Positions 26,261 to 34,363 of a stretch of 64,000 nt of DNA are shown here, in pieces. The stretch is from Neobacillus ginsengisoli (GTDB taxonomy: Bacteria; Bacillota; Bacilli; Bacillales_B; DSM-18226), in NCBI RefSeq assembly GCF_030813055.1, contig NZ_JAUSTW010000001.1, forward strand, positions 620,001 through 684,000, written 5' to 3'. Under the pieces are notes generated by a model that ran no database searches, was not told the DNA's origin, and saw only the letters and a program-made list of their open reading frames with translations. Position numbers and translations under genes: made by a program. The stretch's first letter is position 1, and the number at the start of each line of letters is the position of its first letter.

Positions 26261-28186
26261 ATGGAAAGCCGTATGCCATTTGTCGTTTCAAAAAATGAGA
26301 CATTTTACGATAAATTAAGTGAATGGATGGGCGACTTATTTTATGATATTTTGCCTGAGGCAGGGTTCGAGCTAAGGGATGAACAAATTTTCATGGCTTT
26401 TCAGCTCGAAAAAGCTTTTAAAGATAAGAAGGTAATGTTCGCTGAAGCAGGAGTCGGAACAGGAAAGACAATTGTATATTTGCTTTACGCCATAATGTAT
26501 GCAAGATATACAAATAGGCCTTCCGTGATTGCCTGTGCTGATGAAACGTTAATTGAACAGCTTGTTAAAAAAGAAGGCGATATTGCGAAACTGGAAAAGG
26601 TATTGGGACTTAAAATTGATGTTCGATTGGCAAAATCAAGGGATCAATACCTATGTTTAAAAAAGCTAGATCAAGTGAGGAACAATGATTTAAGTGATGA
26701 AATCGCTGATTTATATGACGATCTTCCTGATTTTATTCACTTTGGCGAGTCAATGCAACAGTTTGAAAGGTATGGTGATCGAAAGGATTATCCATCCTTA
26801 ACAGATGAAAAATGGGGAGAAATCAATTGGGATTCACTTCAGGATTGTTTTTCTTGCGAAAAGCGTCATCGTTGCGGACTTACTTTGAATCGGGATTATT
26901 ACCGTCATTCCGAAGATCTGATTATTTGTTCGCATGATTTTTATATGGAGCATATTTGGACAAAAGAATCGAGAAAACGTGAAGGCCAGCTTCCGCTTCT
27001 ACCGGAACATTCTTCCGTTGTATTTGATGAAGGCCATCTACTGGAATATGCAGCTCAGAAGGCGCTAAGTTATCGCTTTACAGATTATACGCTGGAGACA
27101 TTGCTTACAAGGCTGATGGAGAATGAAGTTCGTGAAAAAACATTGTATACGATTGATGAGGCACTATTAGAAAATGAAGCTTTTTTTGATACGATTTCAA
27201 AATTCTCTAATGAATCTCACGGTTCTGAGAAACAAATCATTACCAAGCATCCTTTGGTGATGAAATATGGAAGGAAGCTGCTGAATAAGCTTCAAGCATT
27301 AGAAGAAGAGTTGGTGTTTGAAAGCGAGTTATATGTAATCAATGAGTATGAGTTAAAAATTGTTGAAGAATATTTAGAGCAAATTACCTATTCTTTATCA
27401 CTGTTTCTTGAAGAAATGAATGGAATTACTTGGTTTGAAGAAAGTGCAGGCGAACGGACACTTGTCATAATGCCAAAAATGGTCGAGGAAGTGATGAGAG
27501 AAGAGGTGTTCTCACAGAAAAAACCTTTTATTTTTTCATCAGCAACCTTGTCCAATCAAAAATCGTTTGATTATATTGCAAACAGCCTTGGCGTAAAGGA
27601 CTATCTTTCCTTTTCAGTTACATCCCCCTTTGAATATGATGAAAAAATGAAGATTTTTCTTCCGGAATTCTCAAAAGATGATATGGATAAAAAAATCAGC
27701 TATCTCATTCAAATGGTTCAGCAATCAGAAGGAAGAGCACTTATTCTGTTAAACAATAAATACGAATTGTCTCAATTGAAGAAAAGTTTACCGACTGAAA
27801 TCATGTATCCTATTTATTTTGAAGGTAATGAAGAGATTAGTACACTTGTTTCAAAATTCCAAAATGACGAGCATGCGATTCTATGTTCCATTCATCTTTG
27901 GGAAGGGCTGGATATTCCCGGCAGGTCGCTTGAAAACGTGATCATCTTTTCGTTGCCTTTTCCACCGAATGATCCCGTTTTTACTGCAAAAAGAAATGGA
28001 GTCGATAACCCGTTTGAGGAAGTGGATTTACCTTATATGCTTCTTCGCTTACGACAGGGAATAGGCAGATTAATCCGAACTGAAACAGATCGTGGGTCAG
28101 TCCATATTTTACTTGACGACGATATGGATCGAAAAATCCTGGAAAAGATTAAACAGGTACTGCCCACTGTGGCAATTGAAAGCTAA
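26261..28186 (+). CDS. ypvA: YpvA, DinG/XPD-family Fe-S helicase
   Basis: 641 residues. Walker A is in EAGVGTGKTIVY near residue 65, the DEGH box in VVFDEGHLLE near 255, and motif VI in LRQGIGRLIRTE near 605. Four cysteines between Walker A and the DEGH box (QYLCLKK plus DCFSCEKRHRC) fit the 4Fe-4S cluster of XPD/DinG helicases. This contrasts with the exonuclease-bearing DinG at 2359, which lacks them. The ATG follows TTGGAGGG. Substrate is unknown. Confidence 0.9.
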   Translation: MESRMPFVVSKNETFYDKLSEWMGDLFYDILPEAGFELRDEQIFMAFQLEKAFKDKKVMFAEAGVGTGKTIVYLLYAIMYARYTNRPSVIACADETLIEQLVKKEGDIAKLEKVLGLKIDVRLAKSRDQYLCLKKLDQVRNNDLSDEIADLYDDLPDFIHFGESMQQFERYGDRKDYPSLTDEKWGEINWDSLQDCFSCEKRHRCGLTLNRDYYRHSEDLIICSHDFYMEHIWTKESRKREGQLPLLPEHSSVVFDEGHLLEYAAQKALSYRFTDYTLETLLTRLMENEVREKTLYTIDEALLENEAFFDTISKFSNESHGSEKQIITKHPLVMKYGRKLLNKLQALEEELVFESELYVINEYELKIVEEYLEQITYSLSLFLEEMNGITWFEESAGERTLVIMPKMVEEVMREEVFSQKKPFIFSSATLSNQKSFDYIANSLGVKDYLSFSVTSPFEYDEKMKIFLPEFSKDDMDKKISYLIQMVQQSEGRALILLNNKYELSQLKKSLPTEIMYPIYFEGNEEISTLVSKFQNDEHAILCSIHLWEGLDIPGRSLENVIIFSLPFPPNDPVFTAKRNGVDNPFEEVDLPYMLLRLRQGIGRLIRTETDRGSVHILLDDDMDRKILEKIKQVLPTVAIES

Positions 28187-28187
28187 T

Positions 28188-28248
28188 AAAAGAAAAAAAG
28201 GTCATCCTTGCTAGGTAGAAATACCTCCAAGGCATGACCTTTTCTTTT
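28188..28248. terminator. Bidirectional terminator after ypvA and the MIP18 operon
   Basis: AAAGAAAAAAAGGTCAT/ATGACCTTTTCTTTT, a long imperfect stem with inner CCTTG/CAAGG pairing, between convergent transcripts. Confidence 0.88.
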
Positions 28249-28546
28249 ATCGTCCCAGTAAACGTAGACCTTCAGGTGTCATTTTCTCAGGAGACCACGC
28301 AGGTGTCCATACAAGATTGACTTCCACCTTCCTTGCTTCCTCTATTCCCTCCACACAATAGCGAACCCCGGAAGTAATACTGTCATGGAGTGGGCAGCCG
28401 GGTGTTGTTAACGTCATCGTGATAAATACGTCAGCTTCATCGGTAATTTCGACATTATAGATTAAACCAAGATCAACGACATTAATATTTAACTCCGGAT
28501 CATAAACACTGTGTAACGCTTTTAGAACTTTTTCTTTTAAATTCAT
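28247..28546 (-). CDS. MIP18/DUF59 family metal-sulfur cluster assembly factor
   Basis: 99 residues of the SufT/PaaD-type domain: SVYDPELNINVVDLGLIYNVEI, TLTTPGCPLHDSI with the conserved cysteine, and VNLVWTPAWSPEKMTPEGL. Such proteins help target or repair Fe-S clusters. It is the last gene of a five-gene minus-strand operon headed by a Crp/Fnr regulator and is 13 nt after the membrane protein gene. A role in restoring NO-damaged clusters is an inference. The start is chosen after GAGGTG. Confidence 0.88.
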   Translation of the reverse strand: MNLKEKVLKALHSVYDPELNINVVDLGLIYNVEITDEADVFITMTLTTPGCPLHDSITSGVRYCVEGIEEARKVEVNLVWTPAWSPEKMTPEGLRLLGR

Positions 28547-28559
28547 GATAAACACCTCA

Positions 28560-29804
28560 CTATTTTTTTATTACACTTAAAATGCTTAATGCAATTATGA
28601 TAAAGACAACAGAAAGGACAAATTGGCCAATGGTAAAGAGAATGGCTATTTTAAATATTAATGCACAGAAAATGATCAATACTGCAATAACAAATAATGA
28701 AAAGAGAGGGAAAACGATTTTTTCATTCATCATCTCCTTTAATGAAGGAACGGATTGCTTTCCGATTTGCTTACTGTATTTAAAAGTCCACCATAGAAAC
28801 GGGACAATTTTATATAAATAGCCGACAATGCTTAATACAATCCAGAGCAATAAATAAGAATAAATAAGCGGCCCAATAACTGCTGTAAAATGATTACTCC
28901 ATAATAGAATAAAAGCTGAAAGATGTATGATATTCCCAAAACCGATTGCGAATAAAGCGAAGATAAACGGCTTATCCAGCTTTTTTTTCAATCTTTTTTC
29001 AATGATAATCCTTATATGCCAACTAAAAATCGAGAATCCGATTAGTAGCAAAAGAAATCCGATTTTTAAAAAAATAGCACTATTGAAGAAAAAAGAAATT
29101 ACTGTAATGATAAGACCGGCTGCATAAAAGCCATAAACGTATCTTGCCAGAACCATCGGAAAGCCATGGGATAAAGAAAACATCGGTACCATTTTATAGG
29201 AAAATCCGAAAATTAATAGAGTAAACCAGCCGGTTACTCCCATTATTAGATGGCTTTTGAATATAGATTGATAATATTGAGAGCCTATCCCGGTTTTTAG
29301 ACAAAATATTAATGTAATCCCAAGGGAAATTGTAATAAACAAGCATAGTAACGCAGTACCTACAAAAGCTGTAAGGATATTCGGTTTTGCCTGTTTTCGC
29401 AAGGTCATAAACATTTGGAATAGAAACATTAAAATTCCTAAAAGGGTAAGAATCCCCGGAACCAATGCTTTTTGCGGTGCCCAATATAACAACCCCGCAA
29501 ATGTTACAATTCCTGTTGCGGTAATGAAGAATTGTATAAAACCAAATTTTTCATTCCATATTTTTGTTAAAAAGGCAACAGGTACAAGCTGATACATGGA
29601 ACCCATCACCACCATCAATGCCCAACCTAAGACTAGCAAGTGGGCTGCGGACCACATAGCCGGAATTCTAAAGCTGCCCTCAACTAACATTTGACCATTA
29701 ACAAGTATGAGAATTTGTGAAATGACTAAAGCGATTAAGCTAAATATAATAAATGAAAATGGAAGTTTAATATTTGTTTCACTTCCTAAATTCTGAGGAA
29801 GCAT
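28560..29804 (-). CDS. NnrS-like / heme-copper oxidase subunit I-like membrane protein
   Basis: 414 residues with about 12 hydrophobic helices. Recurrent histidine-containing segments resemble heme-copper oxidase or NnrS proteins: SAAHLLVLGWALMVVMGSMYQLVP, SHLIMGVTGWFTLLIFGFSYKMVP, LSHGFP and NIIHLSAFILLW. NnrS proteins are heme- and copper-binding membrane proteins that relieve NO stress. Sequence alone does not settle whether this belongs to NnrS proper or to a related family. Co-transcription with DUF2249 genes and divergence from norZ support an NO-linked role. Confidence 0.7.
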   Translation of the reverse strand: MLPQNLGSETNIKLPFSFIIFSLIALVISQILILVNGQMLVEGSFRIPAMWSAAHLLVLGWALMVVMGSMYQLVPVAFLTKIWNEKFGFIQFFITATGIVTFAGLLYWAPQKALVPGILTLLGILMFLFQMFMTLRKQAKPNILTAFVGTALLCLFITISLGITLIFCLKTGIGSQYYQSIFKSHLIMGVTGWFTLLIFGFSYKMVPMFSLSHGFPMVLARYVYGFYAAGLIITVISFFFNSAIFLKIGFLLLLIGFSIFSWHIRIIIEKRLKKKLDKPFIFALFAIGFGNIIHLSAFILLWSNHFTAVIGPLIYSYLLLWIVLSIVGYLYKIVPFLWWTFKYSKQIGKQSVPSLKEMMNEKIVFPLFSLFVIAVLIIFCALIFKIAILFTIGQFVLSVVFIIIALSILSVIKK

Positions 29805-29818
29805 GTAAGTTCACCTTC

Positions 29819-30031
29819 TTATCGGAAGATTTCAATTTTAAAACTTCCGTCGTTTTGTTGTTCTGTTCGTTGCTGAAACCCTAATTCTTCTAACTGTTCA
29901 TAAAGAAACATCGGCCTTCTGTCATTTATGATCGTTAATATCTCTTTTTCCCCTAGGTTTTCTAATGCGGCAAGCGTTCTCATCATTGGCTGCGGCGGCT
30001 CAAGTCCGCGATTATCGATAATCATATCCAT
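29819..30031 (-). CDS. DUF2249 protein (second gene of the pair)
   Basis: 70 residues. Core motif DNRGLEPPQPMMRTLAALENL followed by EILTIINDRRPMFLYEQLEELGF, the DUF2249 pattern with a TusA-like alpha/beta fold. Function is unknown, but these domains occur widely beside denitrification and hemerythrin genes. It lies 15 nt after the first DUF2249 gene and 14 nt before the membrane protein gene. AGAAGG precedes the ATG. Confidence 0.85.
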   Translation of the reverse strand: MDMIIDNRGLEPPQPMMRTLAALENLGEKEILTIINDRRPMFLYEQLEELGFQQRTEQQNDGSFKIEIFR

Positions 30032-30046
30032 TCACCAAACCTTCTC

Positions 30047-30283
30047 TTACTTTTGTTTTTTAGTAAATTTAACCTTCCAGTGACCCTTCTCGAGCTCATC
30101 TTCTTCATGGGTGAAGCCTTTTGCTTTTAATACTGCGAATAATGGTACTGGTTTAAATGGTGCATGAAGGATAAAGATATCACGATCTTTTAATTCCTTT
30201 ATTACCTCCATGATTTTCTGAAACGGTTCTATTTTATTCTTTAAATCCTCTCGGACATCAAGTTCAATGATTCGTGGTTCCAT
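30047..30283 (-). CDS. DUF2249 protein (first gene of the pair)
   Basis: 78 residues: IIELDVREDL, a helix with EPFQKIMEVIKELKDRD, then IFILHAPFKPVPLFAVLKAKGF. Here the usual INDHDPRP segment is replaced by LHAPFKPVP, so it is a diverged paralogue of the other two DUF2249 proteins in this window. AGGAGATG precedes the ATG. It sits 54 nt downstream of the regulator gene. Confidence 0.82.
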   Translation of the reverse strand: MEPRIIELDVREDLKNKIEPFQKIMEVIKELKDRDIFILHAPFKPVPLFAVLKAKGFTHEEDELEKGHWKVKFTKKQK

Positions 30284-30337
30284 AAATATAACATCTCCTG
30301 ATAATTAAAAGTAAAAACCAGCTTTTATCGATAGATT

Positions 30338-31030
30338 TTAATAAAACAACTCTTGCTGTAAACCTTCCCGATCGATTAAATAATAGCCATCATCGTCATG
30401 GTTGATATATTCTTTCTTTTTTAAATAATTAATCGTTCTGCTGACAGTTTCTCTGGATGTGCCAATCATATTAGCAAGTTCACGGTTCGTAAATTGAGTC
30501 GTCAACCTGTATTGATTATTTATTTTGTCACCGTTGGATTTACATAATCTAATAAGAAGTAAAATGATTTGCTCATACGTATTATGGAGGATTTGGGCCT
30601 CTAATCGTCCTTGTAAATCAACAATCTTTTCTCCCAACACTTTAAAAAGCTTAATACAAAGTTCCGGGTAGGAAATAAGAATTTCCTCAAATTTGTCAAT
30701 CGGTATTACGATAAGATGAGCATCTTCCATCACCTCAGCATGTGCAGGGAAGCTTCCTTGCCTAAAAAATCCTGCATGGGGAAACATTTCTCCCGGTTCT
30801 AATACCGATAAGATTTGCTCCTTTCCTGATAAATCCGTTTTGTAAATTTTGATTTTGCCTGTATGAATAAAGAATACACGGTCAAGTGGATCATCTTGCA
30901 TAAAAACATACATCTTACTCTTATAAAAACGAGCCTGTGAAATCCTTATTATTGGATCCAATTCCTCAGGTGACAACTCCTTAAATATCGGAACTACAGA
31001 TAATCTTTTTACAATGTCCTCTTGCTTCAT
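30338..31030 (-). CDS. Crp/Fnr family transcriptional regulator (copy 2)
   Basis: 230 residues starting MKQEDIVKRLSVVPIF, chosen because AAGGTGA lies just upstream; two earlier in-frame ATGs overlap it. Sensor domain at 10-120 (VFFIHTGKIKIYKTD, GEMFPHAGFF), dimer helix (KVLGEKIVDLQGRLEAQI) and HTH with recognition helix TSRETVSRTI, the CRP-type R-E-x-x-S-R. It is very similar to the copy at 18021. Only two isolated cysteines are present, so an Fe-S sensor is unlikely; a heme/NO-sensing Dnr-like role is inferred. It heads the operon running to 28247. Confidence 0.9.
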   Translation of the reverse strand: MKQEDIVKRLSVVPIFKELSPEELDPIIRISQARFYKSKMYVFMQDDPLDRVFFIHTGKIKIYKTDLSGKEQILSVLEPGEMFPHAGFFRQGSFPAHAEVMEDAHLIVIPIDKFEEILISYPELCIKLFKVLGEKIVDLQGRLEAQILHNTYEQIILLLIRLCKSNGDKINNQYRLTTQFTNRELANMIGTSRETVSRTINYLKKKEYINHDDDGYYLIDREGLQQELFY

Positions 31031-31068
31031 TAACATCACCTTCATGTTATTAATTCTTATTTAAATAC

Positions 31069-31111
31069 ATTGTAGCAGTGATTTCACTGCAAATATGTGA
31101 CCTCCATCATA
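31069..31111 (-). promoter_or_regulatory. Promoter of the crp-DUF2249 operon with class II operator
   Basis: On the minus strand a TACAAT -10 box (31074-31069) predicts a start at 31062. The operator at 31096-31111, TATGATGGAGGTCACA on that strand, matches TGTGA-N6-TCACA at 9 of 10 arm positions and is centred at -41.5. This suggests autoregulation or control by the paralogue. Confidence 0.72.
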
Positions 31112-31144
31112 GGAATAGTATTTTATGAAAATAATTCTCAGTGG

Positions 31145-31210
31145 TGTGCTAAAAATCACAGGAGTTGGATGAATTGCTTCACTTTGTGAGATCCCTGTGA
31201 AAGTTACAAT
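31145..31210 (+). promoter_or_regulatory. norZ promoter region with two Crp/Fnr-like sites
   Basis: A TACAAT -10 box at 31205-31210 predicts a start at 31217. GATGAATTGCTTCACT (31168-31183) is centred at exactly -41.5 and matches the operator arms at 7 of 10 positions. TGTGCTAAAAATCACA (31145-31160), centred near -64.5, matches at 9 of 10. The weaker proximal site backed by a stronger upstream site suggests tandem binding. Confidence 0.6.
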
Positions 31211-31244
31211 ACGAAATGAAAAGAATAAGAGAGGATGAAAGGGT

Positions 31245-33608
31245 ATGGAAATAGAACGAGGAACACCCACAAAAAAAGTGGTAAAGGAAAACAGGAATGC
31301 ACTGTTAAAATCTATTTTAATTATTACACTTTTGATAAGTTTCACTGTATTGTTGGGCGGTGGATATTGGATTTTTAAAGAACAGGCACCTAGACCAGTA
31401 GAGGTTACCAACGAAAAAGGTGATGTTTTATTCACAAAGGAAACGATTATGGGCGGTCAGGCAGTTTGGCAAAAGTATGATTTAATGGATTATGGTACTG
31501 TCTTAGGTCACGGTTCATATATGGGACCAGACTATACCGCTGAATCATTAAAGATTTACACGGAAGGAATGCAAGACTATAAAGCGAATGAAAAATATGG
31601 TAAAAAATTTGCTGCATTAACGGAAGACGAAAAAGCGGTGATTAAAAATAATGTAATCAAAGAAATGCGGAAAAATCGTTATGATAGCAGCAAAGATAAA
31701 TTGCAGCTGACAAATGCACAAGAATATGGACTTAAACAAGTAAGAGTTTATTATAAAGGAATATTTACAAAAGGTGACGGTTGGGGATTAAAGGCAAATC
31801 TAATCAAAGATTCAGATATGCCAAAAGATAATCGTGCCTATGTAGCAAAAGGAGATCAAATTACCCAAATCTCTGATTTCTTCTTCTGGACTGCATGGCT
31901 TTCAAGTACTGTCCGCCCAGGGGATAAGATAACATATACAAATAACTGGCCTTATTATGAAGATGCAGGAAATCATGTATCCTTCTCAGCAGTTTGGTGG
32001 AGCGGAGCAAGTGTAACACTATTTGTCTTAATGGTTGGAATCATTCTATACGTTTTCTACCGTTACCAATTTAGTATGAGAGAAGCGTATAAAGAAGGGA
32101 ATTTCCCGCGAATTGATTTAAGGAAAATACCAGTAACGAGTTCACAGATAAAAACAGGAAAGTATTTTGTTATTGTATCGATCTTATTCTTTGTACAATG
32201 TATGTTTGGAGCATTACTCGCTCACTATTATATAGAACCTGATAGTTTCTTCGGAATGAAATGGATTCATGATATTCTTCCATTCAATATTACAAAGGGA
32301 TTTCACTTGCAGCTTGCGATCTTCTGGATTGCCACAGCATGGTTAGGCATGGGAATCTATGTAGCACCACTTGTAGGCGGCTTTGAGCCAAAGAAACAAG
32401 GCTTATTGGTAGATATTTTATTTTGGGCATTGGTTATCCTTGTTGCAGGAAGTATGGTTGGTGAGTGGCTTGGTGCAAATGGCTATTTAGGAAATAACTG
32501 GTTCTTATTAGGTAACAATGGTTGGGAATATCTTGAGCTTGGCCGTGTTTGGCAGGTTATTTTAATTGTGGGAATGTTAATCTGGCTGTTTATTGTTTAT
32601 CGTGGTATAAAAGCCGGTCTTAAGAAGGAATCAGATAAGGGCGGACTTATCCACCTCTTGTTCTACTCTGCGATTGCAGTACCTGCTTTCTATATCTTTG
32701 CATTATTTATTAACCCGGATACAAGCTTTACCTTTGCTGATTACTGGCGCTGGTGGATTATTCATTTATGGGTAGAGGCTATTTTTGAAGTATTCGCAGT
32801 AGTTGTTATTGGATTCTTATTGGTTCAAGTAGGATTAGTAACGAAAAAATCCACTGTTAGACAATTGTATTTCCAATTAATCCTGCTTCTAGGCAGTGGT
32901 GTAATCGGAATTGGCCACCACTATTATTATAATGGTTCAGCTGAAGTATGGCTCGGACTTGGAGCCGTTTTCTCAGCATTGGAAGTAATTCCATTAACTT
33001 TGTTAATTCTCGAGGCATATGAGCAATACAAAATGATGCGTGAGGGTGGAGTAAACTTCCCTTACAAAGGTACTTTCTGGTTCTTAATTTCTGTTGCCAT
33101 TTGGAACTTGGTTGGTGCAGGTGTACTTGGATTCTTAATTAACCTTCCGGCAGTCAGCTATTTTGAACATGGACAATTCTTAACACCTACGCATGGTCAC
33201 GCTTCGATGATGGGTGTTTATGGAATGTTTGCAATTGCATTACTACTTTACTCATTAAGAAACATTGTAAAACCAGAGGCTTGGAATGATAAGTGGGTTA
33301 AATTTAGCTGTATTATGTTGAATGCAGGTCTTGCTGGTATGGTGTTCTTATCATTACTTCCTGTTGGGATTATTCAAATTAAAGACGCATTTGATCATGG
33401 ATATGCTCATTCTCGTTCAGCATCCTTCTTACAAAAGGATATTGTACAAACATTATTAACATGGCGTGCTGTTCCAGATTCAATTTTCTTAATTGGTGTT
33501 ATTGCATTAGTTATATTCTGTATTAAGGTTCTCTTCCATTTACGTAAACCAACACATAAAGAGAATGAAATGCTGCCAGTTAAAGATTTGTCAATCGATG
33601 AGGAATAA
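31245..33608 (+). CDS. norZ: Quinol-dependent nitric oxide reductase (qNor)
   Basis: 787-residue single-subunit NO reductase that reduces 2 NO to N2O with electrons from quinol. An N-terminal helix (about 22-44) is followed by an extracytoplasmic cytochrome c-like domain without a heme c motif (45-245, GGQAVWQKYDLMDYGTVLGHGSYMGPDYTAE) and a NorB-like 12-helix domain. Heme and FeB histidines are in HLQLAIFWIATAWLG, WRWWIIHLWVEAIFEVF, GIGHHYYYNG and THGHASMMGVYG. The length and fused layout are typical of qNor. It is divergent from the crp-DUF2249 operon, and the terminator follows at once. Confidence 0.95.
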   Translation: MEIERGTPTKKVVKENRNALLKSILIITLLISFTVLLGGGYWIFKEQAPRPVEVTNEKGDVLFTKETIMGGQAVWQKYDLMDYGTVLGHGSYMGPDYTAESLKIYTEGMQDYKANEKYGKKFAALTEDEKAVIKNNVIKEMRKNRYDSSKDKLQLTNAQEYGLKQVRVYYKGIFTKGDGWGLKANLIKDSDMPKDNRAYVAKGDQITQISDFFFWTAWLSSTVRPGDKITYTNNWPYYEDAGNHVSFSAVWWSGASVTLFVLMVGIILYVFYRYQFSMREAYKEGNFPRIDLRKIPVTSSQIKTGKYFVIVSILFFVQCMFGALLAHYYIEPDSFFGMKWIHDILPFNITKGFHLQLAIFWIATAWLGMGIYVAPLVGGFEPKKQGLLVDILFWALVILVAGSMVGEWLGANGYLGNNWFLLGNNGWEYLELGRVWQVILIVGMLIWLFIVYRGIKAGLKKESDKGGLIHLLFYSAIAVPAFYIFALFINPDTSFTFADYWRWWIIHLWVEAIFEVFAVVVIGFLLVQVGLVTKKSTVRQLYFQLILLLGSGVIGIGHHYYYNGSAEVWLGLGAVFSALEVIPLTLLILEAYEQYKMMREGGVNFPYKGTFWFLISVAIWNLVGAGVLGFLINLPAVSYFEHGQFLTPTHGHASMMGVYGMFAIALLLYSLRNIVKPEAWNDKWVKFSCIMLNAGLAGMVFLSLLPVGIIQIKDAFDHGYAHSRSASFLQKDIVQTLLTWRAVPDSIFLIGVIALVIFCIKVLFHLRKPTHKENEMLPVKDLSIDEE

Positions 33609-33613
33609 TAGGT

Positions 33614-33655
33614 TAGAAAAAAATCCGCAAGGTTAACTTTGCGGATTTTTTTCAT
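33614..33655. terminator. norZ terminator, symmetrical
   Basis: AAAAAAATCCGCAA/TTTGCGGATTTTTTT. The stem lies within the last codons of the small minus-strand gene ending at 33633. Confidence 0.88.
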
Positions 33656-33785
33656 GTTTTGTCGATCCTTCATTACAATCGAAACAATAGATCTCTTTTT
33701 TTTCGGTTATAACACCATTAAAAAAACCGTCAAAACAAAAGACGTCTTTGCCGCAGCCTTTGCACATGCCCACTAATTCTTTCAT
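33633..33785 (-). CDS. 50-residue double-CxxC zinc-ribbon-like protein
   Basis: Begins MKELVGMCKGCGKDVFCFDG. C-x2-C at residues 8-11 and C-x2-C at residues 34-37 (YCFDC), with a further Cys17, suggest a metal-binding knuckle. GAGGCATAGAA gives a ribosome site before the ATG. It is divergent from the DUF2249 gene at 33916 and convergent with norZ, and its 3' end overlaps the norZ terminator. I do not recognise the family. Its setting suggests a role in NO or redox metabolism, which is inference. Confidence 0.65.
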   Translation of the reverse strand: MKELVGMCKGCGKDVFCFDGFFNGVITEKKEIYCFDCNEGSTKHEKNPQS

Positions 33786-33836
33786 TTCTATGCCTCCTCA
33801 GTTGTTCAATAAATATTAAAAATATCATCTTCAAGG

Positions 33837-33879
33837 TGTGATGATATTCACTATTGATTACGATATTGTTTTTTATAAT
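33837..33879 (+). promoter_or_regulatory. DUF2249 gene promoter with class II operator
   Basis: TGTGATGATATTCACT (33837-33852) matches TGTGA-N6-TCACA at 9 of 10 arm positions. A perfect TATAAT lies at 33874-33879, placing the operator centre at -41.5 from the predicted start at 33886. Confidence 0.82.
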
Positions 33880-33915
33880 AAAAGAGTAGAAAACAAAATA
33901 AAAGGAGTGAAAATA

Positions 33916-34149
33916 ATGCAAACCTTCACGAAAATTATTAATGTTCCAGATTACCCACCTCGTGAAAAACATCCGACTATCTTAAATGGATTCGACGAGT
34001 TAAAATCTGGTGAAGTAATGCAAATTGTAAATGATCATGATCCAAGACCGCTTCATTATCAATTCATGATGGAAAGAACCGAGCAATTTACTTGGGAATA
34101 CCTTGAAGAAGGCCCAGATAAATGGCGGGTAGCGATTGCTAAAAAGTAA
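33916..34149 (+). CDS. DUF2249 protein (lone copy)
   Basis: 77 residues with the most canonical DUF2249 sequence of the three: YPPREKHPTILNGFDELKSG, then MQIVNDHDPRPLHYQF and the C-terminal WRVAIAKK. The start is the ATG after AAAGGAGTGA, 30 nt downstream of the predicted transcript start; an upstream frame extension would run into the operator. It is transcribed alone and ends at a terminator. Its promoter site links it to norZ, hcp and the oxidase. Confidence 0.88.
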   Translation: MQTFTKIINVPDYPPREKHPTILNGFDELKSGEVMQIVNDHDPRPLHYQFMMERTEQFTWEYLEEGPDKWRVAIAKK

Positions 34150-34256
34150 TCAGTAATTATTAATTGGGCTATTAAACCCGCTTGCACAGTAAACTTTCTT
34201 AAAGCATTTTACTTTATTTTCCAATGAATATCCTCTTTTCCTTATAATTTTATTTT

Positions 34257-34289
34257 ACAACAGAATTCATATTCTGTTGTTTTTTTATC
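34257..34289 (+). terminator. Terminator downstream of the lone DUF2249 gene
   Basis: ACAACAGAAT/ATTCTGTTGT stem with a TCAT loop and TTTTTTA. Confidence 0.85.
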
Positions 34290-34363
34290 CAATTCTTTGG
34301 CCATAAAATAATTTTCAGAAAAATATGATAAAATTTAAGGTGGTATTAAAAGGGGGTAGATCA

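Noticed and set aside
31061..31435. 124-residue minus-strand frame between crp and norZ
   Set aside because: It crosses the divergent promoters and the norZ N terminus; no ribosome site and no family resemblance.
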